Shown: positions 26,150 to 36,818, numbered from the stretch's first letter. The stretch: DNA of 64,000 nt from Acidovorax sp. FJL06 (GCF_003852545.1 NZ_QAJR01000018.1:101521-165520), one strand, 5' to 3'. Notes: generated by a model not told the origin, from the sequence alone. Numbers and translations: made by a program.

Positions 26150-27856
26150 TCAGCGCGGCAGCGACGGCAGCGTGCTGCGGGCCTGCAGGGCCGGTGCGTG
26201 CGGTCTGGCGCTGCGCCGTGCGGGCACGGGGGATGCCGCCGGGGGCGATGCGCCCCAGCTGTCCTCGCCGCCGCCATCGTTGCGCGAGAGGCGGAAGGTG
26301 CCCACCATCTGCGTGAGGCGCCCGGCCTGGTCCTTGAGGCTGTCGGCCGCGGCCGCGCCTTCTTCCACCAGCGCGGCGTTCTGCTGGGTCATCTCTTCCA
26401 GTGCGCCCACCGACTGGCTCACATGGCCGATGCGCTGGCTTTGCTCCTGCGTGGCGGCGGTGATCTCGCCCATGATGTCGGACACGCGGCGCACGGAGAG
26501 CACCAGCTCTTCGATGGTCTTGCCCGCGTGGTTCACCAGGGTGCTGCCTTCCTGCACCTGATCGACGCTGGCGCCGATCAGGGCCTTGATTTCGCGCGCG
26601 GCGTTGGCCGAGCGGCCGGCCAGGTTGCGCACCTCGCCCGCCACCACTGCAAAGCCCCGGCCCTGTTCGCCCGCCCGCGCGGCCTCCACGGCGGCATTGA
26701 GCGCGAGGATGTTGGTCTGGAACGCAATGCCGTCGATCACGCTGATGATGTCGGCGATCTTGCGCGAGCTGGCGCTGATGGTGTCCATGGTGCGCACCAC
26801 CTGCGACACCACCTCGCCGCCGCGCGTGGCCGCGTCCGACGCGGTGGACGCCAGCTGGTTGGCCTGGCAGGCAGAGTCGGCGCTTTGCGACACGGTGCCG
26901 GTCAGGTCCACCAGCGAGGTGGCGGCGCTTTGCAGGTTGTGCGAGGTCTGCTCGGTGCGCTGGCTCAGGTCCAGGTTGCCCGAGGCCACCTCGGAGCTGG
27001 CCACGAGGATGGAGTCGGCCGTCTGGCCGATCTCGCCCACCAGCGTGCGCAGGCGCTCCTGCATGGCGGCGATGGCCTCCAGGAGGCGGCCGGTTTCATC
27101 GTGGATGCGCACCTCGACCTGCGAGGTGAGGTCGCCGCGCGCAATGCGCTCGGCCACCACCACCGCGCGGCCGATGGGCGCGGTGATGCTGGTGGTGATG
27201 CGCCAGGCAATCAGGGCGCCCAGGCCGATGGCCAGCAGCACCAGCAGGCCGCCCACCAGGCGGGCGTTGCCCTGGGTCTGCTCGGTGGAGGCCGTGGCTT
27301 CGGCGTTCAGGGTGTTCTGCAACTCGATCAGCTCGCGCAGCTTGGCGCGCCAGGCGGTCTCGCCCGGGGCCACGCGCGTCATCAGGGCCAGCGTGGCGCT
27401 CACGGTGTCGCCATCGTCGGCGGCCTTGGTGGCATTGGCGAGTTCGGGGCGCGCCTTGCGGCCCAGTTCCTGCACCTCGGCCAGCAGCTGGATCTCGGCC
27501 GGGGTGGCATTGCCCGGCGTCAGCAGCGCGGCCAGCGCGGCTTCCTGGGTGGCGTAGTCCTTCAGCGTCTTGCCGACGGCGTCGATCTGCTCACGCGCCT
27601 GCTTGGGGTCGATGTCGTTGAGCATGGCCGCCGAGCGGCTCTGGATGCCGATGGCACTCACGTTTTCCAGCATGCCGTTGACCAGCTTGGCCTTGTTCGC
27701 GCCGATACCGGTGATCTGGCGCATCTGCTCGTGCACCTGGCTCACCGACAGCTGGCCCAGGGCCGCCACGGCAATGACGAGCACGAGCATGCAGCCAAAG
27801 CCCAGGCTGAGCCGGCTGGAGATCGACAAGGATTGGAGGGGGGTGGCGGCAGGCAT
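26150..27856 (-). CDS. Methyl-accepting chemotaxis protein
   Basis: 568 aa. TM1 about 14-36 ([19 protein letters not shown]), a helical periplasmic domain to about 195 (four-helix-bundle type with [20 protein letters not shown]), TM2 about 200-220, HAMP with [20 protein letters not shown], and a cytoplasmic coiled coil with the invariant tip [20 protein letters not shown] and [19 protein letters not shown]. Class and tip match betaproteobacterial Tsr-like receptors. There is no CheR-tethering pentapeptide at the C-terminus; instead there is a Pro/Ala/Arg-rich tail. The ligand is unknown and no other che genes are nearby. ATG 27856 is just before the TM1 leader. Confidence 0.93.
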   Translation of the reverse strand: MPAATPLQSLSISSRLSLGFGCMLVLVIAVAALGQLSVSQVHEQMRQITGIGANKAKLVNGMLENVSAIGIQSRSAAMLNDIDPKQAREQIDAVGKTLKDYATQEAALAALLTPGNATPAEIQLLAEVQELGRKARPELANATKAADDGDTVSATLALMTRVAPGETAWRAKLRELIELQNTLNAEATASTEQTQGNARLVGGLLVLLAIGLGALIAWRITTSITAPIGRAVVVAERIARGDLTSQVEVRIHDETGRLLEAIAAMQERLRTLVGEIGQTADSILVASSEVASGNLDLSQRTEQTSHNLQSAATSLVDLTGTVSQSADSACQANQLASTASDAATRGGEVVSQVVRTMDTISASSRKIADIISVIDGIAFQTNILALNAAVEAARAGEQGRGFAVVAGEVRNLAGRSANAAREIKALIGASVDQVQEGSTLVNHAGKTIEELVLSVRRVSDIMGEITAATQEQSQRIGHVSQSVGALEEMTQQNAALVEEGAAAADSLKDQAGRLTQMVGTFRLSRNDGGGEDSWGASPPAASPVPARRSARPHAPALQARSTLPSLPR

Positions 27857-28271
27857 GGAGGTCCTTGTGTCTCGGTGGGCGCAGGGGGGAATCATCAAAA
27901 CGGGCACGGGAAACCGGTGCGAACGGACCGAAGCAATATCGGTGCCCACGGGGCGGCGGGCGGGGCGGGGCGCACGCTCGACGCAGTGTAGGCAGAAACT
28001 CCGCCCTGCGTCATGAGCGTTGCGGATGCCGCCATGCCCGAAATGCATGGCCGGCCCGGTTACAAATCGGCCGGCTTGCTTTTGTGGTGCGGCTGCGCGA
28101 AAGTGCAACAGGGCGTGGTGAGCGATGGACGAAAAAATCGCTGCAAGCGCTTGGCAAGGAAAGAAAGTTTGCTCTCTTTTTTGATGTTCATGCCCGGCCG
28201 AGGGTTTGCCCTGCGGACCGGCGCGCTGGGGGGCGATCAGGTATAAACCTGTAACAGTTGCGAGGTCTCTG
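27857..28271. other. 415-bp divergent intergenic region
   Basis: It separates the chemoreceptor from the DUF4394 operon and must hold both promoters. On the minus strand ACCGATAT (27936-27943) resembles a sigma-28 -10 box, but no matching -35 is present at the right distance. On the plus strand GGTATAAACC (28240-28249), 22 bp before the DUF4394 ATG, is a small palindrome that may be a -10 or operator. I see no credible gene; short frames here lack recognisable protein composition. Confidence 0.4.
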
Positions 28272-29165
28272 ATGCATTCCATTTTTTGCTTCTCGAAGCT
28301 CCGTGCTGCCTGGGCCGCATTGGCATGGGCCGTGCTGGCCGGTTGCGCCGCACCGGTGCCCGATAGCGGCCTGCGCGAGACGGTGGTCGCCGTGACGGCG
28401 TCGCACGAACTCATCACCTTCCACGCCGGGCAGCCCGGCCGCATCCTGGAGCGGCGCCCGGTGACGGGCCTGCCCGCCGGCGAGCGGCTGGTGGGCATCG
28501 ACTTCCGTGTGGCCAAGGGCGTGCTCTATGCGCTGTCGCAGGCCGGGCGCCTGTACACGCTTGACATCCCCACGGGCGCGTTGCGCCCCGTCGGTGCCGC
28601 GCCCGCGGTGCTGCCGCTCAACGGCAGCGTGTTCGGCTTCGATTTCAACCCGGCGGCCGACCGCATCCGCGTGGTGTCCAGCACCGGCCAGAACCTGCGC
28701 CTGCACCCCGACACCGGGGCGGTGGTGGATGGTGACCCCGCAGTCGAGGGCGTGCAGCCCGACCCCGCCCTGCGCTATGCCTGGGGTGACGTGAACGCCC
28801 GCCGCCGGCCCGACATCGCCGGGGCGGCCTACACCTACAACCCGAACGACAGCAAGATCACCACCAACTACGCCATCGACCGCGCGCTGGGCGTGCTGGT
28901 GATGCAGGGCTCGCGCGAAGGCACAGTGCCGGTGGTTTCGCCCAACTCGGGGCAGTTGCGCACCGTGGGTTCGCTGGGCCTGGGGCCCCTCGCGGATGTG
29001 GCTTTCGACATTGCAGATGTGGGCAACACGGCGCTGATCGCGGTGCGCACGGCAGCCGACAACCAGACCCGCCTGCACCAGGTGGACCTGGCCACCGGCG
29101 CCACGCGGCCGCTGGGCACGGTGGGCGAGGGCACGCCGTTGCTGGGCATGGCGATCGAACCATGA
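28272..29165 (+). CDS. DUF4394-domain lipoprotein
   Basis: 297 aa. The N-terminal signal ends in the lipobox LAGC (about residues 23-26), so it should be lipid-anchored outside the cytoplasm. The rest is DUF4394, a beta-propeller-like domain: [57 protein letters not shown] and [13 protein letters not shown]. The family's role is not established. GAGG lies before ATG 28272. Its stop overlaps the start of the cupredoxin-like gene (ATGA), and that gene in turn overlaps the GGDEF/EAL gene, so all three are one translationally coupled operon. Confidence 0.88.
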   Translation: MHSIFCFSKLRAAWAALAWAVLAGCAAPVPDSGLRETVVAVTASHELITFHAGQPGRILERRPVTGLPAGERLVGIDFRVAKGVLYALSQAGRLYTLDIPTGALRPVGAAPAVLPLNGSVFGFDFNPAADRIRVVSSTGQNLRLHPDTGAVVDGDPAVEGVQPDPALRYAWGDVNARRRPDIAGAAYTYNPNDSKITTNYAIDRALGVLVMQGSREGTVPVVSPNSGQLRTVGSLGLGPLADVAFDIADVGNTALIAVRTAADNQTRLHQVDLATGATRPLGTVGEGTPLLGMAIEP

Positions 29166-29818
29166 GGCCTGGCGGAGCGCTCCTGCTGCGCAGCTGCCTG
29201 GCCGGCTGGCGCCCGGCCGGTATGGCTGTGTGCGCGGCGGGCCTGGTGGGCTGCGCGGCCGTTCAGGCAGGCACGGTGCAGGTGGAGGTGGCAGACGCTT
29301 CGGGCAAGCCGCTGGCCGATGCGGTGGTGTTTCTGGACTCGGCCGATGCGCGCAAGCAGGCCCGCCCGCTGGCCGGCGTGGAGATGGCGCAGGAGAAGCG
29401 CCAGTTCGTGCCCGGCGTGCTGGTGGTGACGGCCGGGACGGAAGTGCTCTTTCCCAACCGCGACACGGTGCGGCACCATGTGTATTCGTTCTCGCCTGCC
29501 AAGAAGTTCGAGCTCAAGCTCTACACCGGCACGCCTTCCAACCCCGTGCTGTTCGACCGGCCCGGCGTGGTCACGCTGGGCTGCAACATCCATGACCAGA
29601 TGGTGGGCTGGATTCTGGTGGTGGACACCCCCTACTTCGCGCGCTCGGCAGCGGCCACCGGCAAAGTGCAGATCGACAACGTACCGCCGGGCACCTACAC
29701 GCTGCGCACCTGGCACACACGCCTGCCCGTGGGGGCTCCGGCGATGGAGCAGGCGCTGACGGTGCCCGCCACCGGCGCTGCCACGGCCTCGGTGCGCTTG
29801 ACGGGGTTGCAGCCTTGA
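29162..29818 (+). CDS. Cupredoxin-like periplasmic protein (methylamine-utilization type)
   Basis: 218 aa with an N-terminal hydrophobic export signal (about 20-36). The central cupredoxin-type domain keeps a plausible type-1 copper site: His in TVRHHVYSF, then Cys, His and Met in LGCNIHDQMVGW. This is followed by a carboxypeptidase-regulatory-like segment (VQIDNVPPGTYTLRTWHTRL). Such proteins are often labelled methylamine utilization protein, but no methylamine dehydrogenase genes are here. It lies between a DUF4394 lipoprotein and a membrane c-di-GMP enzyme with 4-nt overlaps, suggesting a periplasmic copper or redox sensing partner. The role is inference. Confidence 0.85.
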   Translation: MRPGGALLLRSCLAGWRPAGMAVCAAGLVGCAAVQAGTVQVEVADASGKPLADAVVFLDSADARKQARPLAGVEMAQEKRQFVPGVLVVTAGTEVLFPNRDTVRHHVYSFSPAKKFELKLYTGTPSNPVLFDRPGVVTLGCNIHDQMVGWILVVDTPYFARSAAATGKVQIDNVPPGTYTLRTWHTRLPVGAPAMEQALTVPATGAATASVRLTGLQP

Positions 29819-32178
29819 CGCGGCTGCGCCTGGCCCGGCGCAGCCTGATCCTGCGGCTGGTGGGGTTGTCGCTGCTGTTGCTGCTCATCGTGCAGGCGGC
29901 CGGTTTTGCCGTGGTGCGCGAATCCATCGACCGCAATGCGCGCGCCCAGATCGCGCAGGCGCTGGACCTGGACGAGAACATCTGGCGCCGCCTGCTGGAG
30001 CAGAACGCCGAGCGTTTGCGCCAGGGTTCGGCCCTGCTGGCGGCCGACTACGGCTTTCGCTCGGCGGTGAACTCGGGGGACGAGGACACCATCCAGTCGG
30101 TGCTGGAGAACCACGGCAGCCGCATCGGGGCGGCCGTGACGGCCCTGCTGGGCACCGACCTCACGCTGCGCGCGGTCAGCCTGTCGGGCGGCATGGAGCA
30201 GTTTCCGGCCACGCTGCGGCAGGTGGTGCCGCGCCTGGCCAGCCAGCCCCAGGGCAGCCAGACCGTGGTGATGGACGGCGTGCCCTACCAGTTCGTGATG
30301 GTGCCCATGCGCGCGCCGGTGGTGATTGGCTGGGTGCTGATGGGCTTTCCGATCGACCAGTCGCGTGCCGACGAGGTGCGGCAGCTGCTGGCGGTGCATG
30401 TGGCGCTGGTGGTGAAGGGCGCGGACGGCGTGGTGAAAGTGCCCGTGACCACGCTGCCCCCCGAGGCCCTGGCGCTGCTGCGGCGCGAAGGCGGTGCGGT
30501 GGGGGAGCTGCAGACGGCCGAGGGCACGCTGCTGGTGCGTTCCCGGGCGCTCGACAGCGTGGGCGGCGAAGTGCATGCACTGCTGCTGCGCTCGGTGGAC
30601 GAGGTGGTCGCCCCCTACCGCCAGCTGCAGGTGCTGCTGGCCATCATCACCGTGGCCGGCGTGCTGCTGTTTGCCGTGGGCACCGGGCTGGTAGCGCAGC
30701 GGCTCACCACGCCCCTGCGCTCGCTGCTGGCCGCCACGCAGCGGCTGTCGCGCGGCGAGTACGACACGCCGCTGGAACACACCGGCCGCATGGACGAAAT
30801 CGGCAACCTCGCGCGCTCGTTCGACCACATGCGGGTGGACATCGCGGCGCAGCAGACCGAGATCCGCCGCCTGGCCTACTGGGACCGCCTCACCGGCCTG
30901 CCCAACCGGGAGCGTTTTCGCGAGGCCGTGGTGCGCGCCCTGGCCGGCCATCCCGAACACCCGGGCCGAACGACCCCCGCCGCTGTGCCCCAGCCGGTGG
31001 CGGTGCTCACCCTGGACCTGGACCGCTTCAAGCATGTGAACGACGTGCTGGGCTATGCCTTTGGCGACCGCCTGCTGCAGGCCGTGGCCGGGCGCCTGAG
31101 CCTGCAGGTGCGCTCGCCCGAAGACATGGTGGCGCGCCTGGGCGGCAACGAGTTCGCCATCCTGCTGCTGAACGCAGACGCCGCCGCTGCGCACGACATC
31201 GCCCAGCGCATCAACCACTCGTTCGAGGAGCCACTGGCGTTCGAGGACCAGACCGTGGACCTGAGCGCCGGCATCGGTTTTGCCTGCTGGCCGGGCGATG
31301 CGGACGATGCCGACACCCTGCTCAGCCGCTCGGAGATCGCGATGTATGCGGCCAAGCGCAAGCTCAGCGGGGCGCTGGAGTACGACGCCGCCTTCGACTC
31401 GGCCAGCACGCAGACGCTGTCGCTGCTGACCGAGCTGCGCCAGGCGGTGGAGCACGGCGAGCTGCGCCTGTACCTGCAACCCAAGGTGCCGCTGCATGGC
31501 CAGGCGGGCCTGGCGGCCGAGGCGCTGGTGCGCTGGCAGCACCCGCAGCGGGGGCTGGTGCCGCCCATGCAGTTCATCCCGTTTGCCGAGCAGACGGGTT
31601 TTGTGCGCCAGCTCACGCTGTGGATGTTCGAAGAGGTGGCCCGGCTGCTGGCCGACCCGCGCACGCGCGGCCTGCCGCTCCGGGTGTCGGTCAACCTCTC
31701 GACACGCGACCTGCTGGACCCGGAGCTGAGCAACCGGCTGGCCGACATCCTCGCGCGCCACGGCGTGGCCGCCAGTGCCTTCTGCCTGGAGATCACCGAA
31801 AGCGCGATCATGGACGATCCCCAGCGCGCCGAGGCCATGCTCAACCGGCTCTCCGAGCAGGGCTTCAAGCTGTCCATCGACGACTTCGGCACGGGGTACT
31901 CGTCGCTGGCCTACCTCAAGCGCCTGCCAGTGGATGAACTCAAGATCGACAAGTCTTTCGTGATGGGCATGGAGACGGGCGAAGACGACGCGATGATCGT
32001 GCGCTCGACCATCGACCTGGCGCACAACCTGGGGCTCACGGTGGTGGCCGAGGGCGTGGAAACCGCCGCCATCCTGGAGCAGCTGCGCGCCCTGGCCTGC
32101 GACGAGGCGCAGGGCTACCACATCACGCGGCCCTTGCCGGTCGAGGATTTCCTGGCCTGGCAGGCGCGCCAGGGGTAG
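29815..32178 (+). CDS. Membrane sensor with degenerate GGDEF and intact EAL domain
   Basis: 787 aa from a TTG start that overlaps the upstream TGA (TTGA). TM1 about 12-32, a periplasmic sensor (about 33-275), TM2 about 278-298, HAMP ([20 protein letters not shown]), GGDEF (about 365-525) and EAL (about 540-780). The GGDEF signature reads GGNEF: Asn replaces the metal-binding Asp/Glu, so cyclase activity is probably lost. The EAL domain keeps [28 protein letters not shown] and EGVET, so c-di-GMP phosphodiesterase activity is expected. Third gene of the DUF4394-cupredoxin operon, whose periplasmic products may feed its sensor domain (inference). Confidence 0.9.
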   Translation: MTRLRLARRSLILRLVGLSLLLLLIVQAAGFAVVRESIDRNARAQIAQALDLDENIWRRLLEQNAERLRQGSALLAADYGFRSAVNSGDEDTIQSVLENHGSRIGAAVTALLGTDLTLRAVSLSGGMEQFPATLRQVVPRLASQPQGSQTVVMDGVPYQFVMVPMRAPVVIGWVLMGFPIDQSRADEVRQLLAVHVALVVKGADGVVKVPVTTLPPEALALLRREGGAVGELQTAEGTLLVRSRALDSVGGEVHALLLRSVDEVVAPYRQLQVLLAIITVAGVLLFAVGTGLVAQRLTTPLRSLLAATQRLSRGEYDTPLEHTGRMDEIGNLARSFDHMRVDIAAQQTEIRRLAYWDRLTGLPNRERFREAVVRALAGHPEHPGRTTPAAVPQPVAVLTLDLDRFKHVNDVLGYAFGDRLLQAVAGRLSLQVRSPEDMVARLGGNEFAILLLNADAAAAHDIAQRINHSFEEPLAFEDQTVDLSAGIGFACWPGDADDADTLLSRSEIAMYAAKRKLSGALEYDAAFDSASTQTLSLLTELRQAVEHGELRLYLQPKVPLHGQAGLAAEALVRWQHPQRGLVPPMQFIPFAEQTGFVRQLTLWMFEEVARLLADPRTRGLPLRVSVNLSTRDLLDPELSNRLADILARHGVAASAFCLEITESAIMDDPQRAEAMLNRLSEQGFKLSIDDFGTGYSSLAYLKRLPVDELKIDKSFVMGMETGEDDAMIVRSTIDLAHNLGLTVVAEGVETAAILEQLRALACDEAQGYHITRPLPVEDFLAWQARQG

Positions 32179-32272
32179 AAATCTGCATTTTTTCCGGCCG
32201 CAACGGCGCTCCGGGCGCGGTCGGCCGCATGGAATGTGGACCCCGGTCGGCCCGCAGGCGAAAATACGCGCA

Positions 32273-33373
32273 ATGTCTTCTTCCTCTTCTCGCCCGCCAG
32301 CCGGTCCTGCTGCCGCCCCGGCCACCGATGCCGGCGGCCCCCCTTCTTCGGCGCCTGCGGCGCCACGCCCCGTGCTGCGCCGCCCCACCCTGGCGGCCAA
32401 GCCCGCGCCCGTGCGGCCTGCGCCGCCGCCCCGAGCCCCCCGGCCCGCCCGTTCACCCGCTCCGCCCAGCTACCGCACTGCGTCTGGTACCTTTGTGGCG
32501 CCGGTGCGCCAGGTGCCTGCGCCAGCGACGGGGATGGTGGGAGGCTTGCTCACCTCGCGCCTGAACAAGCGCATGGCCGAGCTGGGCCTGTGCTCGCGGC
32601 GTGAGGCTGACGACTGGGTGGAGCAGGGCTGGGTCAAGGTCAACGGTGTGGTGGCGACCATGGGCCAGCAGGTCACGGCCGCCGACCGCATCGAGGTGGA
32701 CAAGATCGCCCAGGGGTTCCAGGAGCAGCGCGTCACCATCCTGCTGAACAAGCCCATCGGCTATGTGAGCGGCCAGGCCGAGGATGGCCACACACCCGCC
32801 GTGGCACTGATCAACCCCCGCACCCACTGGCGCGATGACCCCAGCCGCAACCGCTTCTCCCCGCCGCAGCTGCGGGGCCTGGCACCTTGCGGGCGGCTCG
32901 ATATCGACTCGGTGGGCCTCTTGGTGCTGACCCAGGACGGCCGCGTGGCCCGGCAGATCATTGGCGAGGACTCCGAGATGGAAAAGGAGTACCTGGTGCG
33001 CGTGGTCTACCAGGCCCCGGGCCAGGCGGTGCCACGCCACCCCGGCGAGCGCTCCGCGCCGCTGCAGGAAATCAACGAGCGTGACCCGGTCAGCACCAAT
33101 GTGCAGGCGGTGTTTCCCAAGGAGTTGCTGGAACGCCTGCGCCATGGCCTGAGCCTGGACGGCGAGCCACTCAAGCCCGCCAAGGTCGATTGGCAAAACC
33201 CCGAGCAACTGCGTTTTGTGCTCACCGAGGGCAAAAAGCGCCAGATTCGCCGCATGTGCGAGCTGGTGGGGCTCAAGGTGGTGGGGCTCAAGCGCATCCG
33301 CATCGGCCGTGTGACCCTGGGCAACCTGCCCGTGGGGCAGTGGCGCTACCTGTCGCCCAACGAGCGCTTCTGA
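32273..33373 (+). CDS. RluB/RluF-type 23S rRNA pseudouridine synthase
   Basis: 366 aa. A Pro/Ala-rich, disordered N-terminal extension of about 90 residues precedes an S4 RNA-binding domain ([20 protein letters not shown]) and the synthase core: [12 protein letters not shown], the catalytic-Asp motif [14 protein letters not shown] and [20 protein letters not shown]. It converts uridine to pseudouridine in 23S rRNA; closest in type to RluF. ATG 32273 is the first Met giving the Ser-rich start; a longer frame is open upstream. It stands alone, 95 bp after the c-di-GMP gene. Confidence 0.88.
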   Translation: MSSSSSRPPAGPAAAPATDAGGPPSSAPAAPRPVLRRPTLAAKPAPVRPAPPPRAPRPARSPAPPSYRTASGTFVAPVRQVPAPATGMVGGLLTSRLNKRMAELGLCSRREADDWVEQGWVKVNGVVATMGQQVTAADRIEVDKIAQGFQEQRVTILLNKPIGYVSGQAEDGHTPAVALINPRTHWRDDPSRNRFSPPQLRGLAPCGRLDIDSVGLLVLTQDGRVARQIIGEDSEMEKEYLVRVVYQAPGQAVPRHPGERSAPLQEINERDPVSTNVQAVFPKELLERLRHGLSLDGEPLKPAKVDWQNPEQLRFVLTEGKKRQIRRMCELVGLKVVGLKRIRIGRVTLGNLPVGQWRYLSPNERF

Positions 33374-33429
33374 GAGCTGCCGGGCTCCGCACAACCCCCC
33401 GCCTTTTTTTCTGGATCGGAGCCTTTCTC

Positions 33430-34707
33430 ATGCCCTCTTCGCGCCCACCGCGCATGCGCAACAGCGCCCCGGCTTCTGGAACCAACCCGCTGCGGCAGTT
33501 GCGTGCCTCCGACCTGCGGGGCGTGGCCCGCCTGGCCACGCAGGCCACGGCCGGCATCAGCCGTGTGGCCGAGGGCGTGCACCAGTCGGTGCGCGGCACC
33601 CTGGGGTTGCCCGGTGGGGCCCAGCCGGGCCGTACCGGAGGGCTGACCGGCATGGTGTACCAGAGCATCCGGGGGGTGACGCAGCTCGTGGATGCGGGCC
33701 TGCAGGCGGGGCTTGCGCGGTTGGAGCCCTTTTTCTCTGCCGGCGCGCCTGGCACCGAGGTGCTGTGGGAGCGCGAGGCGGTCATCGCGGCCCTCAACGG
33801 CGTGATGGGCGACCGGCTGCAGCAGGACAACAACCCGCTGTGCACCCGCATGGGCTGGTACCAGCAGGGCCTGCCGCTCGATGTGCGCGCCCTGGGCGCT
33901 GCGGGCGCGGCCAGCGGCAAATTGCTGGTGCTGGTGCATGGGCTGTGCATGAACGACCTGCAGTGGCAGCACGGCGGCCATGACCATGGCGCCCACCTCG
34001 CCCAGGCGCTGGGCTACACGCCGGTGTATCTGCGCTACAACACCGGCCAGCACACCTCGACCAACGGCGCTGAGCTGTCGGCCCTGCTCGAATCCCTGGT
34101 GGCCTCCTGGCCCGTGCCCGTGACGGAGCTGGCCGTGCTGGCCCACAGCATGGGCGGGTTGGTGGTGCGCAGCGCCTGCCACCACGCGGCCACCCAGACT
34201 GCGGGCGCCAGCGGCTGGCTGCCCCGGTTGCGCCAGGTGGTCTTTTTGGGCACGCCGCACCATGGCGCGCCGCTGGAGCGGGCGGGGAGCTGGGTGGATG
34301 TGCTGCTGGGCAGCACCCCCTATTCGCGGCCGTTTGCGCGCTTGGCACAGTTGCGCAGCGCGGGCATCACCGATCTGCGTTATGGCCATGTGCTCGATGC
34401 CGACTGGCAGGGCCGCGACCGCTTCCGCAGCCGCCCCGACCAGCGCACCCCCGTGCCCTTGCCCGCCGGGGTGGCCTGCCATGCGGTGGCGGCCACGCTG
34501 GCCGCCCGGCGCAGCCCCGTGGCCGAGCGGCTGGTGGGGGATGGGTTGGTGCCCTTGCACAGCGCCCTGGGCATCCACGATGATGCAAAGCGGGGGCTCG
34601 GGTTCGCCAAGGACCGGCAGGCCGTCTTCTACCGCATGGGCCACCTGGCGCTGCTGGGCGACGCTGCCGTGGCGCAGCAGCTGGTGCAGTGGATGGCGCC
34701 GGCATGA
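33430..34707 (+). CDS. Alpha/beta-hydrolase, lipase-like
   Basis: 425 aa. The first about 160 residues are a helical region (RGVARLATQATAGISRVAEG, two similar helices) unlike a signal peptide. The hydrolase core follows: LLVLVHGLCMNDLQW (oxyanion loop), LAHSMGGLVVRSA with the nucleophile Ser, VVFLGTPHHGAPLERAGS and VGDGLVPLHSALG near the catalytic acid, and a late His in FYRMGHLALL. This resembles triacylglycerol-lipase/esterase proteins found with polyhydroxyalkanoate or lipid turnover. GGAG lies 8 nt before ATG 33430. Substrate unknown; probably cytoplasmic or peripheral. Confidence 0.85.
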   Translation: MPSSRPPRMRNSAPASGTNPLRQLRASDLRGVARLATQATAGISRVAEGVHQSVRGTLGLPGGAQPGRTGGLTGMVYQSIRGVTQLVDAGLQAGLARLEPFFSAGAPGTEVLWEREAVIAALNGVMGDRLQQDNNPLCTRMGWYQQGLPLDVRALGAAGAASGKLLVLVHGLCMNDLQWQHGGHDHGAHLAQALGYTPVYLRYNTGQHTSTNGAELSALLESLVASWPVPVTELAVLAHSMGGLVVRSACHHAATQTAGASGWLPRLRQVVFLGTPHHGAPLERAGSWVDVLLGSTPYSRPFARLAQLRSAGITDLRYGHVLDADWQGRDRFRSRPDQRTPVPLPAGVACHAVAATLAARRSPVAERLVGDGLVPLHSALGIHDDAKRGLGFAKDRQAVFYRMGHLALLGDAAVAQQLVQWMAPA

Positions 34708-34827
34708 CGCCCACCCCGTGCCTCCTCGCCTGCGCGGCCGTCTTTTTTTCTCGGGGGGCGGGGTGTGCCAGGCACCGGGGTGCGGCTACGATGTGGTCAT
34801 GGAGCAATAGGTAACAAGGAGAAACTT

Positions 34828-35763
34828 GTGAGTGATGTGAAATACCGCCTGGTGACCCGCAGCGACTTCGACGGCCTGGTCTGTGCCGTGCTGCTCAACG
34901 AACTCAACCTTATTGACGAGATCACCTTCGTCCATCCCAAAGACATGCAGGATGGCAAGGTCGCCATCACCAGCCGCGACATCACCACCAACCTGCCCTA
35001 TGTGCCCGGCGCGCACCTGGTGTTCGACCACCACGAGTCCGAGACCATCCGCAACTCGGGCCGGCGCGATGAAAACCACATCATCGAGGCGCATGCCCCC
35101 TCGGCCGCACGGGTGGTCTACAACCACTACGGCGGCAAGGCGGCCTTTCCACGCATCACCGACGACATGATGGCCGCCGTGGACCAGGCCGATTCGGCCC
35201 AGTATTCGCGCGAGGACATCCTCGACCCCCAGGGCTGGGTGCTGCTGAACTACATGATGGATTCACGCACCGGGCTGGGCCGCTTCCGGGAGTTCCGCAT
35301 CAGCAACTACGCGCTGATGATGGACCTCATCCAGTATTGCCGCGACCACTCCATCGACGACATTCTGGCCCTGCCCGATGTGCAGGAGCGGGTGCAGCTG
35401 TACCGCGAGCACGCGGCCAAGGCCAAGGAGCAGCTGCAGCGCTGTGCCATCTGCATCGGCAAGCTGCTGGTGCTGGACCTGCGCGAAGAAGAGACCATCT
35501 GGGCCACCAACCGCTTCATGATCTATGCGCTGTTCCCGCAGTGCAGCATTTCCATCCACGTGATGTGGGGGCTGCAGAAGCAGAACACGGTGTTCGCCAC
35601 GGGCAAGTCCATCCTGGACCGCAGCAGCCACGTGCACATCGGCAACCTCATGCTGGAGTTCGGCGGTGGCGGCCATGCCGCTGCAGGCACCTGCCAGGTG
35701 GCCAACGACAAGGCCGACACCATCCTGCAGACGCTGGTGCAGCGCATCACGCTCGAAAACTGA
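34828..35763 (+). CDS. DHH-family phosphoesterase
   Basis: 311 aa from a GTG start with AAGGAG 6 nt upstream. The DHH motifs are YRLVTRSDFDGLVCAVLL (Asp-x-Asp-Gly metal site) and HLVFDHHESET. The DHHA1 part ends with EFGGGGHAAAGTCQV, the glycine/His signature. Members hydrolyse phosphodiester or polyphosphate bonds (oligoribonuclease NrnA, exopolyphosphatase-like). The substrate cannot be chosen here. It is monocistronic between the lipase and the convergent aqpZ gene. Confidence 0.87.
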   Translation: MSDVKYRLVTRSDFDGLVCAVLLNELNLIDEITFVHPKDMQDGKVAITSRDITTNLPYVPGAHLVFDHHESETIRNSGRRDENHIIEAHAPSAARVVYNHYGGKAAFPRITDDMMAAVDQADSAQYSREDILDPQGWVLLNYMMDSRTGLGRFREFRISNYALMMDLIQYCRDHSIDDILALPDVQERVQLYREHAAKAKEQLQRCAICIGKLLVLDLREEETIWATNRFMIYALFPQCSISIHVMWGLQKQNTVFATGKSILDRSSHVHIGNLMLEFGGGGHAAAGTCQVANDKADTILQTLVQRITLEN

Positions 35764-35805
35764 GCCAGCCTGCTGCGGGCGCAGGCCGGGCGGGCCCAGG
35801 GCCGC

Positions 35806-36501
35806 TCAGTCTTCGCCGAACAGCCCCCGGTAAATGGCGGCGCCAAGCAGCGCACCCGCAATGGGCGCGGCCCAGAAGACCCACAACTCCGACAGCGCAT
35901 AGCTCGGGCCAAACAGTGCGGGGCCGGTGCTGCGTGCCGGGTTGACCGAGGTGTTGGTCACCGGGATCGAGATCAGGTGGATCAGCGTGAGGCACAGGCC
36001 GATGGCCATGCCACCCACACCTTCGGCGGCGCGCCGCGAGGTCACGCCCAGGATCACGATCAGGAACACCGCTGTGAGCACGACCTCGGCCACCACGGCC
36101 GCCAGCAGCCCATAGCCGCCCGGCGAATGCTCGCCATAGCCGTTGGTGGCAAAGCCGCCGATGTCCGCACCGGGCTTGCCCGTGGCGATGAGGTAGAGCA
36201 CCCCGGCTGCGGCAATGGCGCCCAGCACCTGGGCCACCACGTAGCCGGGCAGTTCGGACACCTTGAACCGCCCGCCCAGTGCAAGCCCCACGGACACTGC
36301 TGGGTTGAAATGCCCGCCCGAGATGGGCCCCAATGCGTAGGCCCCCGTCAGCACCGTCAGGCCAAAAGCCAGCGCCACGCCCAGAAACCCGATGCCCAGC
36401 TGCGGAAACGCGGCCGCCAGCACGGCGCTGCCGCAGCCGCCAAAGGTGAGCCAGAACGTGCCGAGGAATTCGGCAGACCATTTTTGCAAAGAGGTGGGCA
36501 T
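35806..36501 (-). CDS. aqpZ: Aquaporin Z
   Basis: 231 aa, the length of E. coli AqpZ. Six transmembrane helices and the two NPA half-helices, [11 protein letters not shown] and [11 protein letters not shown], line the pore; the selectivity-filter His/Arg are present in the usual context. ATG 36501 gives the conserved [20 protein letters not shown] start, and longer upstream frames are rejected. It conducts water across the inner membrane. Divergent from htpG with a 317-bp spacer containing two GCGCAA palindromes nearer to aqpZ. Confidence 0.95.
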   Translation of the reverse strand: MPTSLQKWSAEFLGTFWLTFGGCGSAVLAAAFPQLGIGFLGVALAFGLTVLTGAYALGPISGGHFNPAVSVGLALGGRFKVSELPGYVVAQVLGAIAAAGVLYLIATGKPGADIGGFATNGYGEHSPGGYGLLAAVVAEVVLTAVFLIVILGVTSRRAAEGVGGMAIGLCLTLIHLISIPVTNTSVNPARSTGPALFGPSYALSELWVFWAAPIAGALLGAAIYRGLFGED

Positions 36502-36818
36502 GGGACTTGTCCAAAAAACAGGTGGGCCGGCTGCCGGCGCGGGCCCGCAGCAGATGCGGCATCTTAGGAGCGCAAATTGCGCTGAACAAGCGTTAATTGC
36601 GCGCAAATTGTCAACAATGCTTCCCTGGGGTATGGGCCGGGCACCAGCGCCGCCGGGCCAGATGGTATGCCGCCAGCCCCTTTCGCGGCCGCTGGAGTGC
36701 TGTTGGCCTTGAAATTGGCCCATCCGCCCCGAGGTGAGCACGCGCGAATGTCTTTTGCACTGCAGGGTGCCCAAGGACATTTCTCCAGACCGTATGAAGT
36801 AGCCCATTTCAAGACACC
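36502..36818. other. 317-bp aqpZ-htpG divergent spacer
   Basis: GCGCAA-A-TTGCGC at 36570-36582 and TTGCGCGCAA at 36597-36606 are two related palindromes about 70-105 bp upstream of aqpZ, a likely regulator-binding pair. The heat-shock promoter at 36708-36730 is listed separately. No gene is apparent. Confidence 0.45.
36708..36730 (+). promoter_or_regulatory. Sigma-32 heat-shock promoter of htpG
   Basis: CTTGAA (36708-36713), a 13-bp spacer, then CCCC followed by GA at 36727 matches the RpoH consensus CTTGAA-N13-17-CCCCAT. It lies about 88 bp before the htpG ATG in the right orientation. htpG is a classic RpoH target, so the call rests on both sequence and family knowledge. Confidence 0.7.

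Noticed and set aside
27936-27943. Sigma-28-like -10 box for the chemoreceptor gene
   Set aside because: ACCGATAT fits, but no TAAA-type -35 lies at the proper distance; not listed as a promoter.
25478-27991. 837-codon plus-strand frame spanning the Crp/Fnr and chemoreceptor genes
   Set aside because: It crosses two well-supported genes in other frames and has no recognisable domain.
28013-28246. 77-codon frame in the chemoreceptor-DUF4394 spacer
   Set aside because: No ribosome-binding site, no family resemblance, and it would fill the divergent promoter region.
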